The notes beneath the pieces are model-generated. The model made no database searches. It was not told where the DNA came from and worked only from the letters and a program-made list of their open reading frames with translations. A program made the position numbers and the translations under genes. A stretch of 64,000 bases of DNA from JACCTU01 sp963737405. Lineage in GTDB: Bacteria > Actinomycetota > Thermoleophilia > Gaiellales > Gaiellaceae. Positions 16,802 through 26,549 of this stretch are shown here, piece after piece (the stretch's first letter is position 1; each line of letters starts with the position of its first letter). The stretch covers positions 248,001-312,000 of the forward strand of contig CAVTSL010000006.1 of the NCBI GenBank assembly GCA_963737405.1. Direction: 5' to 3'.

Positions 16802-17567
16802 GCCCGATGAGGTCGAGGAGCTCGTACTCCATCTCCGCCGCCATCCGGCCGAGCACCGCGTACTCGACGCTTCGGTCCTGGCCGTTCAGGTGACGCCGGC
16901 ACTGCGTGAGGCAGCCGACCGCCCACTTGACGTTGCCGAGCACCTCCCAGACGTCCAGCTCCTCGGGCGTCACGTCCCGGCCGGTCAGCTCGTTGTAGCG
17001 CTCGAGGTACGGCTCCACCTCCCCCACGCCGCCGAGCCGCTTGGCGTCGGCGCCGAAGCGCCACGCCCGCACGATCGGCCACGCGACGTCCTCGACCGGA
17101 TCGCCGACGTGCGCGAACTCCCAGTCGAGCACGGCAACGAGCCCGTCCGAGTCGACCGCGAAGTTGCCGATGCGGAAGTCGCCGTGGCAGAACGTGAGCT
17201 CCTTGGCCGCCGGGAGTCGCTCGCGCACCCACGCGAGCCCGTACTCGATCGCGGGATGCGGCTCGCCGACGGAGTCGAGCTCCTCGTAGAACCGCGTGAT
17301 CACGTCGCCTCGCGGGAGGAAGTCGAGCGGCTCGATCGCGTGGATGCGTGCGAGCTGCTCCGCGAGCTGCTCCGCGAGCCCCGGCGGGGGATCGCGCACG
17401 ATCCGCCGGCCGATCGTCTCGCCGTCCACGCGCTCCATCGCGAACGCCTCGTGGCCGTCGACGTCGCCGAGGTACTCGACGGGACGCGGCGCCGCGACGC
17501 CCGCGGCGACGGCCGCCTCGAGCACGCGGAACTCCTGCTCGAGCGTCAGCGTGTCGCGGTGGATCAC
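16794..17567 (-). CDS. APH-type phosphotransferase, LvaA/ACAD10-like (5' end unclear)
   Basis: A small-molecule kinase of the aminoglycoside-phosphotransferase fold. The catalytic loop is FCHGDFRIGNFAVDSDG and the metal-binding site is AVLDWEFAHVGDP. This subgroup phosphorylates hydroxyacyl-CoA rather than antibiotics. The coordinates given start at the only in-frame GTG, but the expected N-terminal strand (GGASKEAWAVDLADGTQLLVRR) is encoded upstream in the same frame without a start codon. A one-base loss near 17690 would join it to LEAKLGPG, where such proteins begin. The real gene probably reaches about 17700. Confidence 0.83.
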   Translation of the reverse strand: MIHRDTLTLEQEFRVLEAAVAAGVAAPRPVEYLGDVDGHEAFAMERVDGETIGRRIVRDPPPGLAEQLAEQLARIHAIEPLDFLPRGDVITRFYEELDSVGEPHPAIEYGLAWVRERLPAAKELTFCHGDFRIGNFAVDSDGLVAVLDWEFAHVGDPVEDVAWPIVRAWRFGADAKRLGGVGEVEPYLERYNELTGRDVTPEELDVWEVLGNVKWAVGCLTQCRRHLNGQDRSVEYAVLGRMAAEMEYELLDLIGRA

Positions 17568-18730
17568 GCCGACGGCCGCACGCCGGACGAGCAGCTGCGT
17601 CCCGTCCGCGAGGTCGACCGCCCACGCCTCCTTCGACGCGCCGCCGCGAGCGACGCGAGGCGGGCTGCGCCCGAGCGCGATCCGGGCCCGAGCTTCGCCT
17701 CGAGCGACTGGCCTGCCGTCGTGTCACAGCAGACGTGCTCGGCGACCGCCCGGAGCGCGTTCGCGTCGCGCGTCGAGACGAGCAGGGTCGTCGCGCCCGA
17801 CTCGCGGAAGGCGTCGAGGCGCTCGGCGATGCGCTCCTTCGGCCCGACGAGCGCGACCGCGTCGACGAAGTCGTCCGGCACCGCGGCGATCGCGTCGCGC
17901 TGCTTGCCGCCGAGATAGAGATCCTGGATCGTGCGCGCCTCGTCCTCGTACCCGTAGCGCGCGAAGAGCTCGTTGTAGAAGTTCGACCCGCGCGCGCCCA
18001 TGCCGCCGATGTACAGCGCGTAGTACCCCTTGAGCGCATCGCGGCCGGCCTGCGCGTCGTCGATCAGCACGACCGGGACGCTCGGCGCGATGTCGAACCC
18101 GTCGCGCGCGCCGTTCATCGGGAAGACCTCCCGCGCGCGCTCGGGCTCGAAGAAGAGCGGGATCCAGCCGTCCGCGATCTCGAACGCGAGCTCGACCGCC
18201 TTCGGCCCCATCGAGGCGAGGTAGATCGGGATCTCGTTCCGGAGCGGGCGGGCCATCAGCTTGAGCGGCTTCCCGAGGCCGGTCGCGCCGGGGCCGGAGT
18301 ACGGGATGTCGTAGTGCTCGCCGTGGTGCTCGAGCACCTCCCGGCGCAGGATCGTGCGGACGATCTCGACGTACTCGCGCGTCTTCGCGAGCGGCTTCCC
18401 CCAGGGCTCGCCGTGCCACCCCTCGACGACCTGCGGTCCGGACGTTCCGAGGCCGAGCAGGAAGCGCCCGCCCGAGAGCAGGTCGAGCGTCGCGGCGGTC
18501 ATCGCGGTGTTCGAGGGCGTCCGGCCGGGGATCTGCATGATCGCCGAGCCGACCTTGATCCGCTCGGTCGTCGCGGCGATCCAGGCGAGGACGGTGACGG
18601 CGTCGGTCCCCCACGCCTCCGCAGCCCACGCCGAGTCGTAGCCGAGGCGCTCCGCCTCCTGCGCGAGCTCGATCAGCTCGAGCGGGTTCGTCCCCGGCTG
18701 CGCGTAACCCATGTAGAAGCCGAGGCGCAC
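17564..18730 (-). CDS. Luciferase-like (LLM) F420-type oxidoreductase
   Basis: A TIM-barrel flavin-dependent oxidoreductase, beginning VRLGFYMGYAQPGTNPLELIELAQEAE and carrying GTDAVTVLAWIAATTERIKVGSAI and LGLGTSGPQVVEGWHG. Actinobacterial members often use coenzyme F420; that is inference. Start GTG 18730 is preceded by TAGCAT at seven bases. The frame runs on to 17564, well past the usual end near AVAEHVCCD (about 17730), into sequence that belongs to the kinase. The true C-terminus is therefore probably nearer 17700 and obscured by an indel. Confidence 0.85.
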   Translation of the reverse strand: MRLGFYMGYAQPGTNPLELIELAQEAERLGYDSAWAAEAWGTDAVTVLAWIAATTERIKVGSAIMQIPGRTPSNTAMTAATLDLLSGGRFLLGLGTSGPQVVEGWHGEPWGKPLAKTREYVEIVRTILRREVLEHHGEHYDIPYSGPGATGLGKPLKLMARPLRNEIPIYLASMGPKAVELAFEIADGWIPLFFEPERAREVFPMNGARDGFDIAPSVPVVLIDDAQAGRDALKGYYALYIGGMGARGSNFYNELFARYGYEDEARTIQDLYLGGKQRDAIAAVPDDFVDAVALVGPKERIAERLDAFRESGATTLLVSTRDANALRAVAEHVCCDTTAGQSLEAKLGPGSRSGAARLASLAAARRRRRGRSTSRTGRSCSSGVRPSA

Positions 18731-18737
18731 CCGTGCG

Positions 18738-18743
18738 ATGCTA
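18738..18743 (-). promoter_or_regulatory. TAGCAT -10 element between divergent genes
   Basis: On the minus strand TAGCAT is followed by seven bases and the GTG at 18730. On the plus strand the overlapping GATGCT (18737-18742) is seven bases before the ATG at 18750. Only 19 bases separate the two start codons, so both transcripts would be leaderless and share one core. Confidence 0.5.
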
Positions 18744-18749
18744 ACCCGC

Positions 18750-19952
18750 ATGACGACCGTCGACCTAGCACCCACCGAAGCGCTGAGCGAGCTGCGCGCC
18801 CGCTACCGCGCGTTCATGGAACAGCACGTCTACCCGAACGAGCGGCAGCTGCACGCGGACGACCAGGAGCTGATCCGCTCGCTGCAGGCGAAGGCGAAGG
18901 AGGCCGGCCTGTGGGCACCGCACGTTCCGCCCGAAGCCGGCGGCACCGGTCAAGGCTTTCTCGCGTACGCACATCTGAACGAGGAGATCGGCCGCTCGAC
19001 GTACGCGCAGCTCGTCTTCGGGTGCCAGGCACCGGATGCCGGCAACGCGGAGATCCTCCACCTGTTCGGCACGCCCGAGCAGAAGGAGCGGTGGCTCTTC
19101 CCGCTCGTCGCGGGAGAGATCCGCTCGTTCTTCTCGATGACGGAGCCGGAGGTGCCGGGGTCCGATCCGACGACGCTCCAGACGCGCGCAGTGCGGGACG
19201 GCGACGAGTGGGTGATCGACGGGCACAAGTGGTTCTCGTCGGGCGCGGACGGAGCGGCCTTCGGGATCGTGATGGCAGTGACCGATCCGGACGCGCCGCC
19301 GCACGCGCGGGCGTCGCAGATCGTGGTGCCGGCCGACACGCCCGGCGTCGACGTGGTGCGCCCGATCCCGGTCATGGGCCACGCCGGCTCGGGCTGGTCG
19401 ACGCACTGCGAGGTCCTCTACCGCGGCGTGCGGGTGCCGGTCGACAACACGCTGGGCGAGCCGGGCGACGGGTTCCGCATCGCGCAGAAGCGGCTCGGCC
19501 CCGGGCGGATCCACCACGTGATGCGCTGGCTCGGGCAGATGCAGCGCGCGTTCGAGCTCCTCTGCTCGTACTCCCTCGAGCGTGAGGCGTTCGGCTCGCG
19601 GCTCGCCGACAAGCAGACGGTGCAGAACTGGATCGCCGACTCGGCGGCGGGCATCCACGCGTCGCGGCTGATGACGCTCGACGCCGCGCACAAGATCGAC
19701 GAAGGCGACGAGGCCCGCGTCGAGGTCTCGGTGATCAAGTTCTTCGCGGCGCAGGTGCTGCACGACGTGATCGACCGCGCGATCCAGGTCCACGGCGCGC
19801 GCGGCCTGACCGACGAGACGCCGCTTGCGGAGATGTACGCGAACGCTCGCGCGGCGCGGATCTACGACGGGCCCGACGAGGTGCACCGCATGGTCGTCTC
19901 GCGGCGCATCCTCAAGGAGTTCGAGCGAGGTGGCACGTGGCAGTTCGGGTAG
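18750..19952 (+). CDS. Acyl-CoA dehydrogenase, ACAD10/11 and LvaC-like
   Basis: A 400-residue dehydrogenase-fold protein. Marks are MEQHVYPNERQLHADDQE near the N-terminus, FFSMTEPEVPGSDPTTLQTR, WVIDGHKWFSSGADGAAF and the C-terminal IQVHGARGLTDETPLAEMYANARAARIYDGPDEVHR. ACAD10/11-type proteins convert phosphorylated 4-hydroxyacyl-CoA rather than doing simple dehydrogenation. A kinase of the matching type and its DUF6285 partner are encoded next door on the other strand, which supports that reading. It overlaps the next gene by 16 bases. Confidence 0.88.
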   Translation: MTTVDLAPTEALSELRARYRAFMEQHVYPNERQLHADDQELIRSLQAKAKEAGLWAPHVPPEAGGTGQGFLAYAHLNEEIGRSTYAQLVFGCQAPDAGNAEILHLFGTPEQKERWLFPLVAGEIRSFFSMTEPEVPGSDPTTLQTRAVRDGDEWVIDGHKWFSSGADGAAFGIVMAVTDPDAPPHARASQIVVPADTPGVDVVRPIPVMGHAGSGWSTHCEVLYRGVRVPVDNTLGEPGDGFRIAQKRLGPGRIHHVMRWLGQMQRAFELLCSYSLEREAFGSRLADKQTVQNWIADSAAGIHASRLMTLDAAHKIDEGDEARVEVSVIKFFAAQVLHDVIDRAIQVHGARGLTDETPLAEMYANARAARIYDGPDEVHRMVVSRRILKEFERGGTWQFG

Positions 19953-20947
19953 CCACGAACCGCGTCGTCACGCTCGCGAACCGGCCGACGGGATTCCCGA
20001 CGGAGGCCGACTTCGAGCTCGTCGAGGCGCCGGTGCCCGAGGCCGGCCCGGGCGAGGTGCTCGTGCGCGTGCTCTGGACGTCGATCGACCCGTATCAGCG
20101 GGGGCGAATGAGCGAGGCACGCTCGTACGCGAAGCCTGTTCAGCTCGGCGAGGTGATGACTGCCCAGGCGATCGGGGAGGTCGCCGAGAGCAACGACTCG
20201 CGGTTCGGCGAGGGCGACCTCGTCGTCGGGCAGCTCGGTTGGCAGGAGTACGCGGTCGCACGAGGCGGGTCGCTCCGCAAGGTGCACCCGGCGCTCGACC
20301 CGCCGACGCTCGCCCTGCACGCGGTCGGCGCGACCGGGTTCACCGCGTACTTCGGGGTCCTCGACGTCGGCAAGCCGAGGCCCGGCGACACGATCGTCGT
20401 CTCGGGTGCGGCGGGTGCTGTCGGGCAGATCGCCGGGCAGATCGCGAAGCTCGCGGGCTGCCGCGCGGTCGGGATCGCGGGCGGGGCGGAGAAGTGCGCG
20501 GATCTGCTCGAGCTCTACGGCTACGACGCGGCGGTCGACTACAAGAGCGAGTCGTTCCGCGACGACCTCAAGGCCGCCGTGCCGAACGGCGTCGACGTGT
20601 ACTTCGACAACTGCGGCGGCTCGATCTCGGCCGCCGTGTACTCGCGGCTGAACGTCGGCGCGCGCATCCCGATCTGCGGCCAGATCTCCCAGTACAACGC
20701 GGAGCGGCCCGAGCCGACGTTCCATCCCGGCCTGCTGATCGTGTTCCGGGCGCGGATGGAGGGGTTCCTCGTCAGCGACTACGCGCCGCGGTTCGACGAG
20801 GCTGCCGTGCGGCTCGGGCGCTGGGTGCTCGAGGGCAAGATCCGCTGGCGCGAGCACGTCACGGAGGGGCTCGAGAACGCGCCGCGCGCGTTCATCGGGA
20901 TGCTGAACGGCGAGAACCGCGGGAAGGCGCTCGTCAGGGTCGGCTAG
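19937..20947 (+). CDS. NADP-dependent medium-chain oxidoreductase (CurA/LTB4DH-like)
   Basis: A 336-residue zinc-free MDR protein. It has the N-terminal DPYQRGRMSEARSYAKPVQLG, the central GATGFTAYFGVLDVGKPRPGD and the nucleotide loop VSGAAGAVGQIAGQIAKLAGC. The late segment ARMEGFLVSDYAPRF is typical of 2-alkenal/enone reductases that use NADPH. It starts at GTG 19937 within the preceding dehydrogenase gene, so co-translation is likely. The stop overlaps the convergent NHL gene by four bases. Confidence 0.9.
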   Translation: MAVRVATNRVVTLANRPTGFPTEADFELVEAPVPEAGPGEVLVRVLWTSIDPYQRGRMSEARSYAKPVQLGEVMTAQAIGEVAESNDSRFGEGDLVVGQLGWQEYAVARGGSLRKVHPALDPPTLALHAVGATGFTAYFGVLDVGKPRPGDTIVVSGAAGAVGQIAGQIAKLAGCRAVGIAGGAEKCADLLELYGYDAAVDYKSESFRDDLKAAVPNGVDVYFDNCGGSISAAVYSRLNVGARIPICGQISQYNAERPEPTFHPGLLIVFRARMEGFLVSDYAPRFDEAAVRLGRWVLEGKIRWREHVTEGLENAPRAFIGMLNGENRGKALVRVG

Positions 20948-22185
20948 CGGGCGACGGTCGTCACGCGCCCGTTCGGGTCGACGCGCCGAATGCGGCGGCC
21001 GTCGAGGTCGGAGACGTAGAGCGTCCCGTCGCGGGCGACCGCGACGCCGGAGGGCTCCTCGATGCGCGCGCGTGCGGCCTGGCCGCCGTCTCCTGTCGAG
21101 CCACGGAAGCCGGTGCCGAGGACACGGGTAACGGCGCCTCCGGCGACGCGCGAGATCGCCGCTCCCTGCGCCTCGGCGACGAGCAGCGAGCCGTCGTTTG
21201 CGACCGCGACGTGCACCGGAAGCGTCGTGAGTCCCGAGACGACGGACGAGATCGTTCGTGTGACTGGATCGATGCGGCGGATGCGTCCGCCGTACGTGTC
21301 GGCGACGTAGACCGCGCCGTCGGGCCCGACCGTGAGGCCGTGCGGCCGGTCGATCTCGGCGGCCATGGCAGGCCCGCCGTCGCCGCTCGATGCCTGGTGC
21401 CCGAGCCCCGCGTACGTCGTGATCACGCCCGACACGTCGACGCGGCGGACGCGGCCGACTCCCTCGGCGATGAAAACGTCACCGCTCGGCGCCACTGCGA
21501 CGGCGACCGGCCCTTCCAGCTGCGCAGCGGTCGCCGGGCCGCCGTCGCCCGTGTGTCCGTCGACGCCGGTGCCGGCGAAGGTCGAGATCGTCCCGCTCGC
21601 AGCGTCGATCCGGCGGACGCGATGCGCGCTCACGACGTAGACGTCGCCGTTCGGCGCGACCGCAGCGTCGATCGGGAACCCGACGGCGGTCGTGGTCGCC
21701 TGGACGCCGTCGGTCTCGAAGCCATCGCGTCCGTTTCCGGCGATCACCTCGAGGCGGCCGCCGCGGAGCCGGAGCACGTTGTGCGCGCGGCCGTTCGGGA
21801 TCACGAGCGAGCCGTCCGGAGCGACGGCGACGCGGAACGGCTCGAACAGGTCGGCGCCGGCCGACCGCACGTCGACGGTCGCGAGCGGCACCGTGCGCGA
21901 GCCGAGGCGGGCGGTGAGGCGCCAGTCGCCGGGGAGCGGGACGCCGAGCTGCGCCCGGTAGACGCGCCCGGCGCGTCGCGCGACCGCCGAGGTCGTTCCG
22001 TTCGCCGAGGTCGCGACGATCGTCATCCGGGCGCTCGACCCGCGGACGCGGACGGCGACCGAGAACGGCGTGGCGGCCTTCGCCTCCCTCGGCGCGGTGA
22101 GAAGCGTGACGGTGGGCCGCGCCGCATCGACCGCGGGGGTTCCCGTCAGAGAGAGGACGAGCAGCGTGACTGCGGCGCGGCGCAC
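20944..22185 (-). CDS. Secreted NHL-repeat beta-propeller protein
   Basis: 413 residues with a signal peptide (residues 1 to about 21, TLLVLSLTGTPAVDA). An Ig-like segment (about 25-110) is followed by at least five NHL blades of the form GPxAVAVxxxGDVFIAExxGxRVRRVD, spaced about 50 residues, with GDGGPATAAQLEGP linkers. Such propellers bind proteins or glycans outside the cell; no catalytic residues were evident. It is divergent from the nine-repeat surface protein, with 153 bases between the two starts in which I recognised no motif except the latter's ribosome-binding site. Confidence 0.82.
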   Translation of the reverse strand: MRRAAVTLLVLSLTGTPAVDAARPTVTLLTAPREAKAATPFSVAVRVRGSSARMTIVATSANGTTSAVARRAGRVYRAQLGVPLPGDWRLTARLGSRTVPLATVDVRSAGADLFEPFRVAVAPDGSLVIPNGRAHNVLRLRGGRLEVIAGNGRDGFETDGVQATTTAVGFPIDAAVAPNGDVYVVSAHRVRRIDAASGTISTFAGTGVDGHTGDGGPATAAQLEGPVAVAVAPSGDVFIAEGVGRVRRVDVSGVITTYAGLGHQASSGDGGPAMAAEIDRPHGLTVGPDGAVYVADTYGGRIRRIDPVTRTISSVVSGLTTLPVHVAVANDGSLLVAEAQGAAISRVAGGAVTRVLGTGFRGSTGDGGQAARARIEEPSGVAVARDGTLYVSDLDGRRIRRVDPNGRVTTVAR

Positions 22186-22338
22186 CGATTTCTTTACACC
22201 GCACGCCGCACTGGAGTCACCAAACGGCTAGGCCGGACCTGACCATCCTCCGGGGCGGCCCAGCGGGTCTGCAGGCACGGTGCGTCCGGCGTCTTTGGGG
22301 GCGCGGGCAAGGCGGGCGGATCTTTGGAGGTACGAACT

Positions 22339-25300
22339 GTGGCGAATTGGACTTGCGAGAGCGTGCTGACACGCGCGGCTGCGCGTGTTGGAATTGCGGC
22401 CGCCGTGGCGCTTGCGGCGGTTGCGGTCGCGTCACCGGCGTGGGCGGGGAATCCCGCGGCTGACATCGATCAGTGCTCGAACGGCCAGCTGTCGGCGCCG
22501 ACCGGGTGCGCGGCGTCAGGCGACTGGGTCAACGGCAATCTCAACGAGAACAACTCGCACTACCGCGAGGGCGACTCCGTCCCGTTCCGCACGAAGCTGA
22601 CGAGCCTGACGCCCGGGACGTCCTACAGCTTCACGATCGGCTACGACACTCTCCAGGGCGGCAAGCACGCCTACGACTACCTCACGTCGTACAACCGCAC
22701 CGAGCCGGCTGCGAGCCCGTGCGCCGGGTTCTCACCGTGCGTCGCGGGGGCGTCAGGCCCGATTCCGACCGATCCGTCCCTCGTTTTCACGAATCCGGGC
22801 TCGTCGCAGGCCGCCGGTCAGATCGCGATCTGGAACGGCAACGTCACGGGCGTCGCATACGGGCCAGCCGTCACCGGTTCACGCGCGGTGGTCATCAGCT
22901 TCACGGCGACCGCTTCGACGGTCGTCGTCGCCTGGGGCGGTCACATCGGGTCGCAGATCGACTGGGGAGCCGGCAACAGCGCGGGCGCGATCAGCGGCTC
23001 GCCGTACCACATGCGCCTCGAGAGCTGCAGCTTCGGCTGCGGCAGCCAGGATCGCTCGCTCAAGGCGTCGGCGGTTCTCATCGTTCCACCGACCTTCGAG
23101 ACGGAGACGAGCGCCGCACTGATCACGCTCGGCAGCTCCATCACCGATACCGCCACGCTCGCAGGCCCGAATGGACAAGTGACGGGCACGGTCACCTTCT
23201 ACGTCTGCGGCCCGAGCCTCGTTGGAAACCCCGACTGCAGCTTCGGCGGCGCCTCGCTCGGCGCGGTTCCGCTCATCTCGAGCTCGATCCAGTCACCGGC
23301 CTTCACGCCGGGCATGGTCGGCAAGTACTGCTTCCGCGCCGAGTACGCGCCCGATTCTTCGGCGCCGTATTCGCCCGCCGTGCACACGAACCAGACTGAC
23401 GGAGGGCCCGGCACCAAGGGCGAGTGCTTCAGCGTCGGGTTCCCGACCGCGACACTGACGGTGATCAAGCACGTCGTCAACGACAACGGCGGCACGGCAC
23501 AGGCATCCGACTTCACGTTGACGCCGAACACGAGCGTTCTCGTCGGACCTGGAGCCTTCCCGGGCGACGAGTCGGGCAGGACGATCGTGATCGTCGCAGG
23601 GGCCTACAACGTGACCGAGACGGGTCCGAGCGGCTACGCCGCATCGTTCTCGGCCGGCTGCTCCGGCACGATGGCGCAGGGCGAGTCACGGACGTGCACC
23701 GTCACGAACGACGACCAGCCCGGGCAGCTCCACGTGATCAAGCAGGTAGTCAACGACGACGGCGGCACCGCGGTCGCCGGAGACTTCAGCCTCCACGTGA
23801 GCGGGCCGAGCGCGAACCCGGCGAACTTCGCCGGTGCGGCGTCGCCCGGCACGACGGTGACGCTCAATGCTGGCAGCTACAGCGTCAGCGAGGATCCCCA
23901 CGCCGGCTACCAGGGAAGCCTCTCCGCCGACTGCGCGGGCACGATCGCCGTGGGCCAGGTCAAGACCTGCACGGTGACGAACGACGACGAACCGGGTCAC
24001 CTCGTGGTGATCAAGCACGTCGTCAACGACAACGGCGGCACCGCGGTCGCCGGCGACTTCACGATGTCGATCAACGGCTCGATCTCCTTCGCCGGTGTCG
24101 ACTCGCCCGGCGCGACGAAGGACGTACCGGCGGGCTCGTACAGCGTGACCGAGTCGGGCCCGAGCGGCTATGCGGCTTCGTTCTCAGCCGACTGCGCCGG
24201 GACGATCGCGAACGGCCAAACGAAGACCTGCACCGTCACGAACGACGACCGTCCGGCGAGCCTGACCGTGATCAAGCACGTCGTGAACGACAACGGCGGC
24301 AGCGCATCGGCCGACGACTTCACGATGTCGATCAACGGCGCGATCTCGTTCCCCGGCGCGGAGGCGCCCGGCACGACCCGCACGCTTGAACGCCGGGTCG
24401 TACAGCGTGACCGAGTCGGGGCCGAGCGGTTACGCGGCGTCGTACTCGGCCGCCTGCTCGGGCTCGCTCGCGCCGGGCGAGTCGAAGACGTGCACCGTCA
24501 CGAACGATGACGAAACGGCGAAGCTGATCGTCGTCAAGAACGTCGTCAACGACAACGGCGGCACTGCGGTCGCCGGAGACTTCACGCTCCACGTCGGTGG
24601 TCAGTCGTTCGCCGGTGCGGGAGCCCCGGGCACGGCGGTCAGCATCAACGCCGGGAGCTATTCCGTCACAGAGGATCCGAACGCGGCGTACGCGGCGAGC
24701 TTCTCCGCCGATTGCTCGGGCTCGCTCGCTCCCGGCCAGACGAAGACCTGCACCGTGACGAACGACGACCGGCCCGGCAAGCTGATCGTGATCAAGACGT
24801 CGTCAACGACGACGGCGGCACCGCCAAGGCGTCCGACTTCACGCTCGCACGTCGGCGGGCAGGCGTTCGCCGGGGCGCGGCGCGCCCGGCAAGACGGTCG
24901 AGCTCGACGCCGGCAGCTACGCGGTGACCGAGGACGCCCACGCCGGCTACGCGGCGAGCTTCAGCGCGGACTGCAACGGCACGATCGCGAACGGCGAGAC
25001 GAAGACCTGCACCGTGACGAACGACGACGCGGCCGGTCAGCTCATCGTGATCAAGCACGTCGTCAACGACGACGGCGGCAACGCCGACGCCGGCGACTTC
25101 ACGATGTCCGTCAACGGCTCGATCTCATTCCCGGGCGAGGAGTCGCCTGGGACCACCCGCGCCATCCCGGCCGGTTCGTACGACGTCGCGGAGACCGGCC
25201 CCTCGGGCTACGCCGCGTCGTACTCGGCCGACTGCTCGGGCACGATCGCGAACGGCGAGACGAAGACCTGCACCGTGACGAACGACGACGAGCCGGGCGA

Positions 25301-26549
25301 GCTCGTCGTGATCAAGAAGGTCGTCAACGACGACGGCGGCACCGCGGTGGCAGGCGACTTCACGCTGAACGTTTCTGGTCAGTCGTTCGCCGGGGTCGCC
25401 GCGCCCGGGAAGACGATCCAGCTCGACGCCGGCAGCTACTCCGTGACCGAGAACGCGCACGCCGGCTACGCGGCGAGCCTCAGCGCGGACTGCAACGGCA
25501 CGATCGCGAACGGGCAGAAGAAGACCTGCACGGTCACGAACGACGACGAGCCCGGGAAGCTCTTCGTGATCAAGAACGTCGTGAACGACAACGGCGGCAC
25601 CGCAAAGTCGTCGGACTTCACGCTCCGCGTCAGCGGAGGGGGGCCCTCCCCCGCCAGCTTCGCGGGCGCCGGAGCACCCGGTACCACGGTCACCCTCGAC
25701 GCCGGGAGCTACGGCGTCCGCGAGGACACGCACGCGGGCTACGCGGCGAGCTTCAGCGCGGACTGCAACGGCACGATCGCGAACGGGCAGACGAAGACCT
25801 GCACCGTCACGAACGACGACGTGCCGCCGCCCCCGCCGCCCCCGCCGCCGCCTCCCCCGCCCCCGCCTCCGGCGCTCACGGATCTCGTGATCACGAAGAC
25901 GGACGACCCGGATCCAGTGGCAGTCGGCGGGACGCTCACCTACACGGTGAAGGTGACGAACCAGAGCACGGTGACGGCAACGGGCGTCCAGGTCGCCGAC
26001 TCGCTGCCTGCGACCGTGATGTTCGTCTCGGTCGCGACGAGCCAGGGCTCCTGCACGGGCGGCGCGCTCGTGAGCTGCTCGCTCGGCACGATCTCGCCGG
26101 GCGGGTCGGTGACGATCACGATCGTCGTGCGGCCGAACTCGCCGGGGACGATCCTGAACACGGCGACCGTCGTCGGGAACGACCCGGAGTCGAACACGGC
26201 GAACAACACTGCGACGCAGCCCACCCTCGTGCAGGGGCCGTTCGTGCCGCCGGCTCCGCCTTCGTGCCAGGCCCTCGTGGTCCGGCCGAAGACGCTGCTC
26301 GTCGGCCGCCGGCACGTGCTCGTCGCGGTCGTGACGACGCAGGGCGGACGGCCGATGCGCAGGGTGCGCGTGATCGTCCGCGGCGCCGGGCTGTCGGCGT
26401 CGGGCCTGACGAACGCGAACGGCGTGGCTCGGATCGGCGTCAAGCCGAAGAAGCCCGGCATCGCGCGCGTCTCGGTCGTCAACCAGCCTCGCTGCGGCGT
26501 GCAGCGCGTCGGCCTGATCGGTGTCTTCCGTCCGCCTGTCAGCGGCTAG
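22339..26549 (+). CDS. Giant nine-repeat secreted surface protein
   Basis: About 1,402 residues once shifts near 24389, 24794, 24845 and 24885 are resolved. The GTG start has a GGAGG site eight bases upstream. A signal peptide ends at about residue 35 (SPAWAG). An N-terminal region with paired cysteines (to about 370) leads to nine repeats, a run of 16 prolines (25822-25869), a DUF11-type domain (DLVITKTDDPDPVAVGGTL) and a C-terminal Ig-like domain. No LPXTG or final membrane anchor is present. Prealbumin-like repeats of this kind act as stalks or adhesins. The stop lies 29 bases inside the L,D-transpeptidase gene. Confidence 0.82.
23455..25820 (+). repeat. Nine tandem protein repeats of 86-91 codons
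   Basis: Units begin near 23455, 23728, 24001, 24262, 24524, 24782, 25041, 25302 and 25560. Each starts LxVIKxVVNDNGGTA, continues DFxLxVxG and AGSYxVTE, then GYAASFSADC, and ends KTCTVTNDD. The two cysteines in each unit are placed to form a disulfide. DNA identity between units is high, which makes the array a recombination and assembly hotspot; four of the frame shifts fall here. Confidence 0.85.

Noticed and set aside
16794..17567. Aminoglycoside resistance kinase
   Set aside because: The fold is shared, but the DUF6285 partner, dehydrogenase neighbours and FCHGDFRIGN / VLDWEFAHVGDP motifs fit the hydroxyacyl-CoA kinase branch rather than antibiotic phosphotransferases.
22186..22338. Possible c-di-GMP riboswitch before the repeat protein
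   Set aside because: The conserved GGCAAACC and CGCAAAGCC core elements are not present; only a normal GGAGG ribosome-binding site could be supported.
23455..25820. Regular repeats that might be a CRISPR or satellite array
   Set aside because: The period is 86-91 codons and the units encode a conserved protein domain; there are no short direct repeats with unique spacers.
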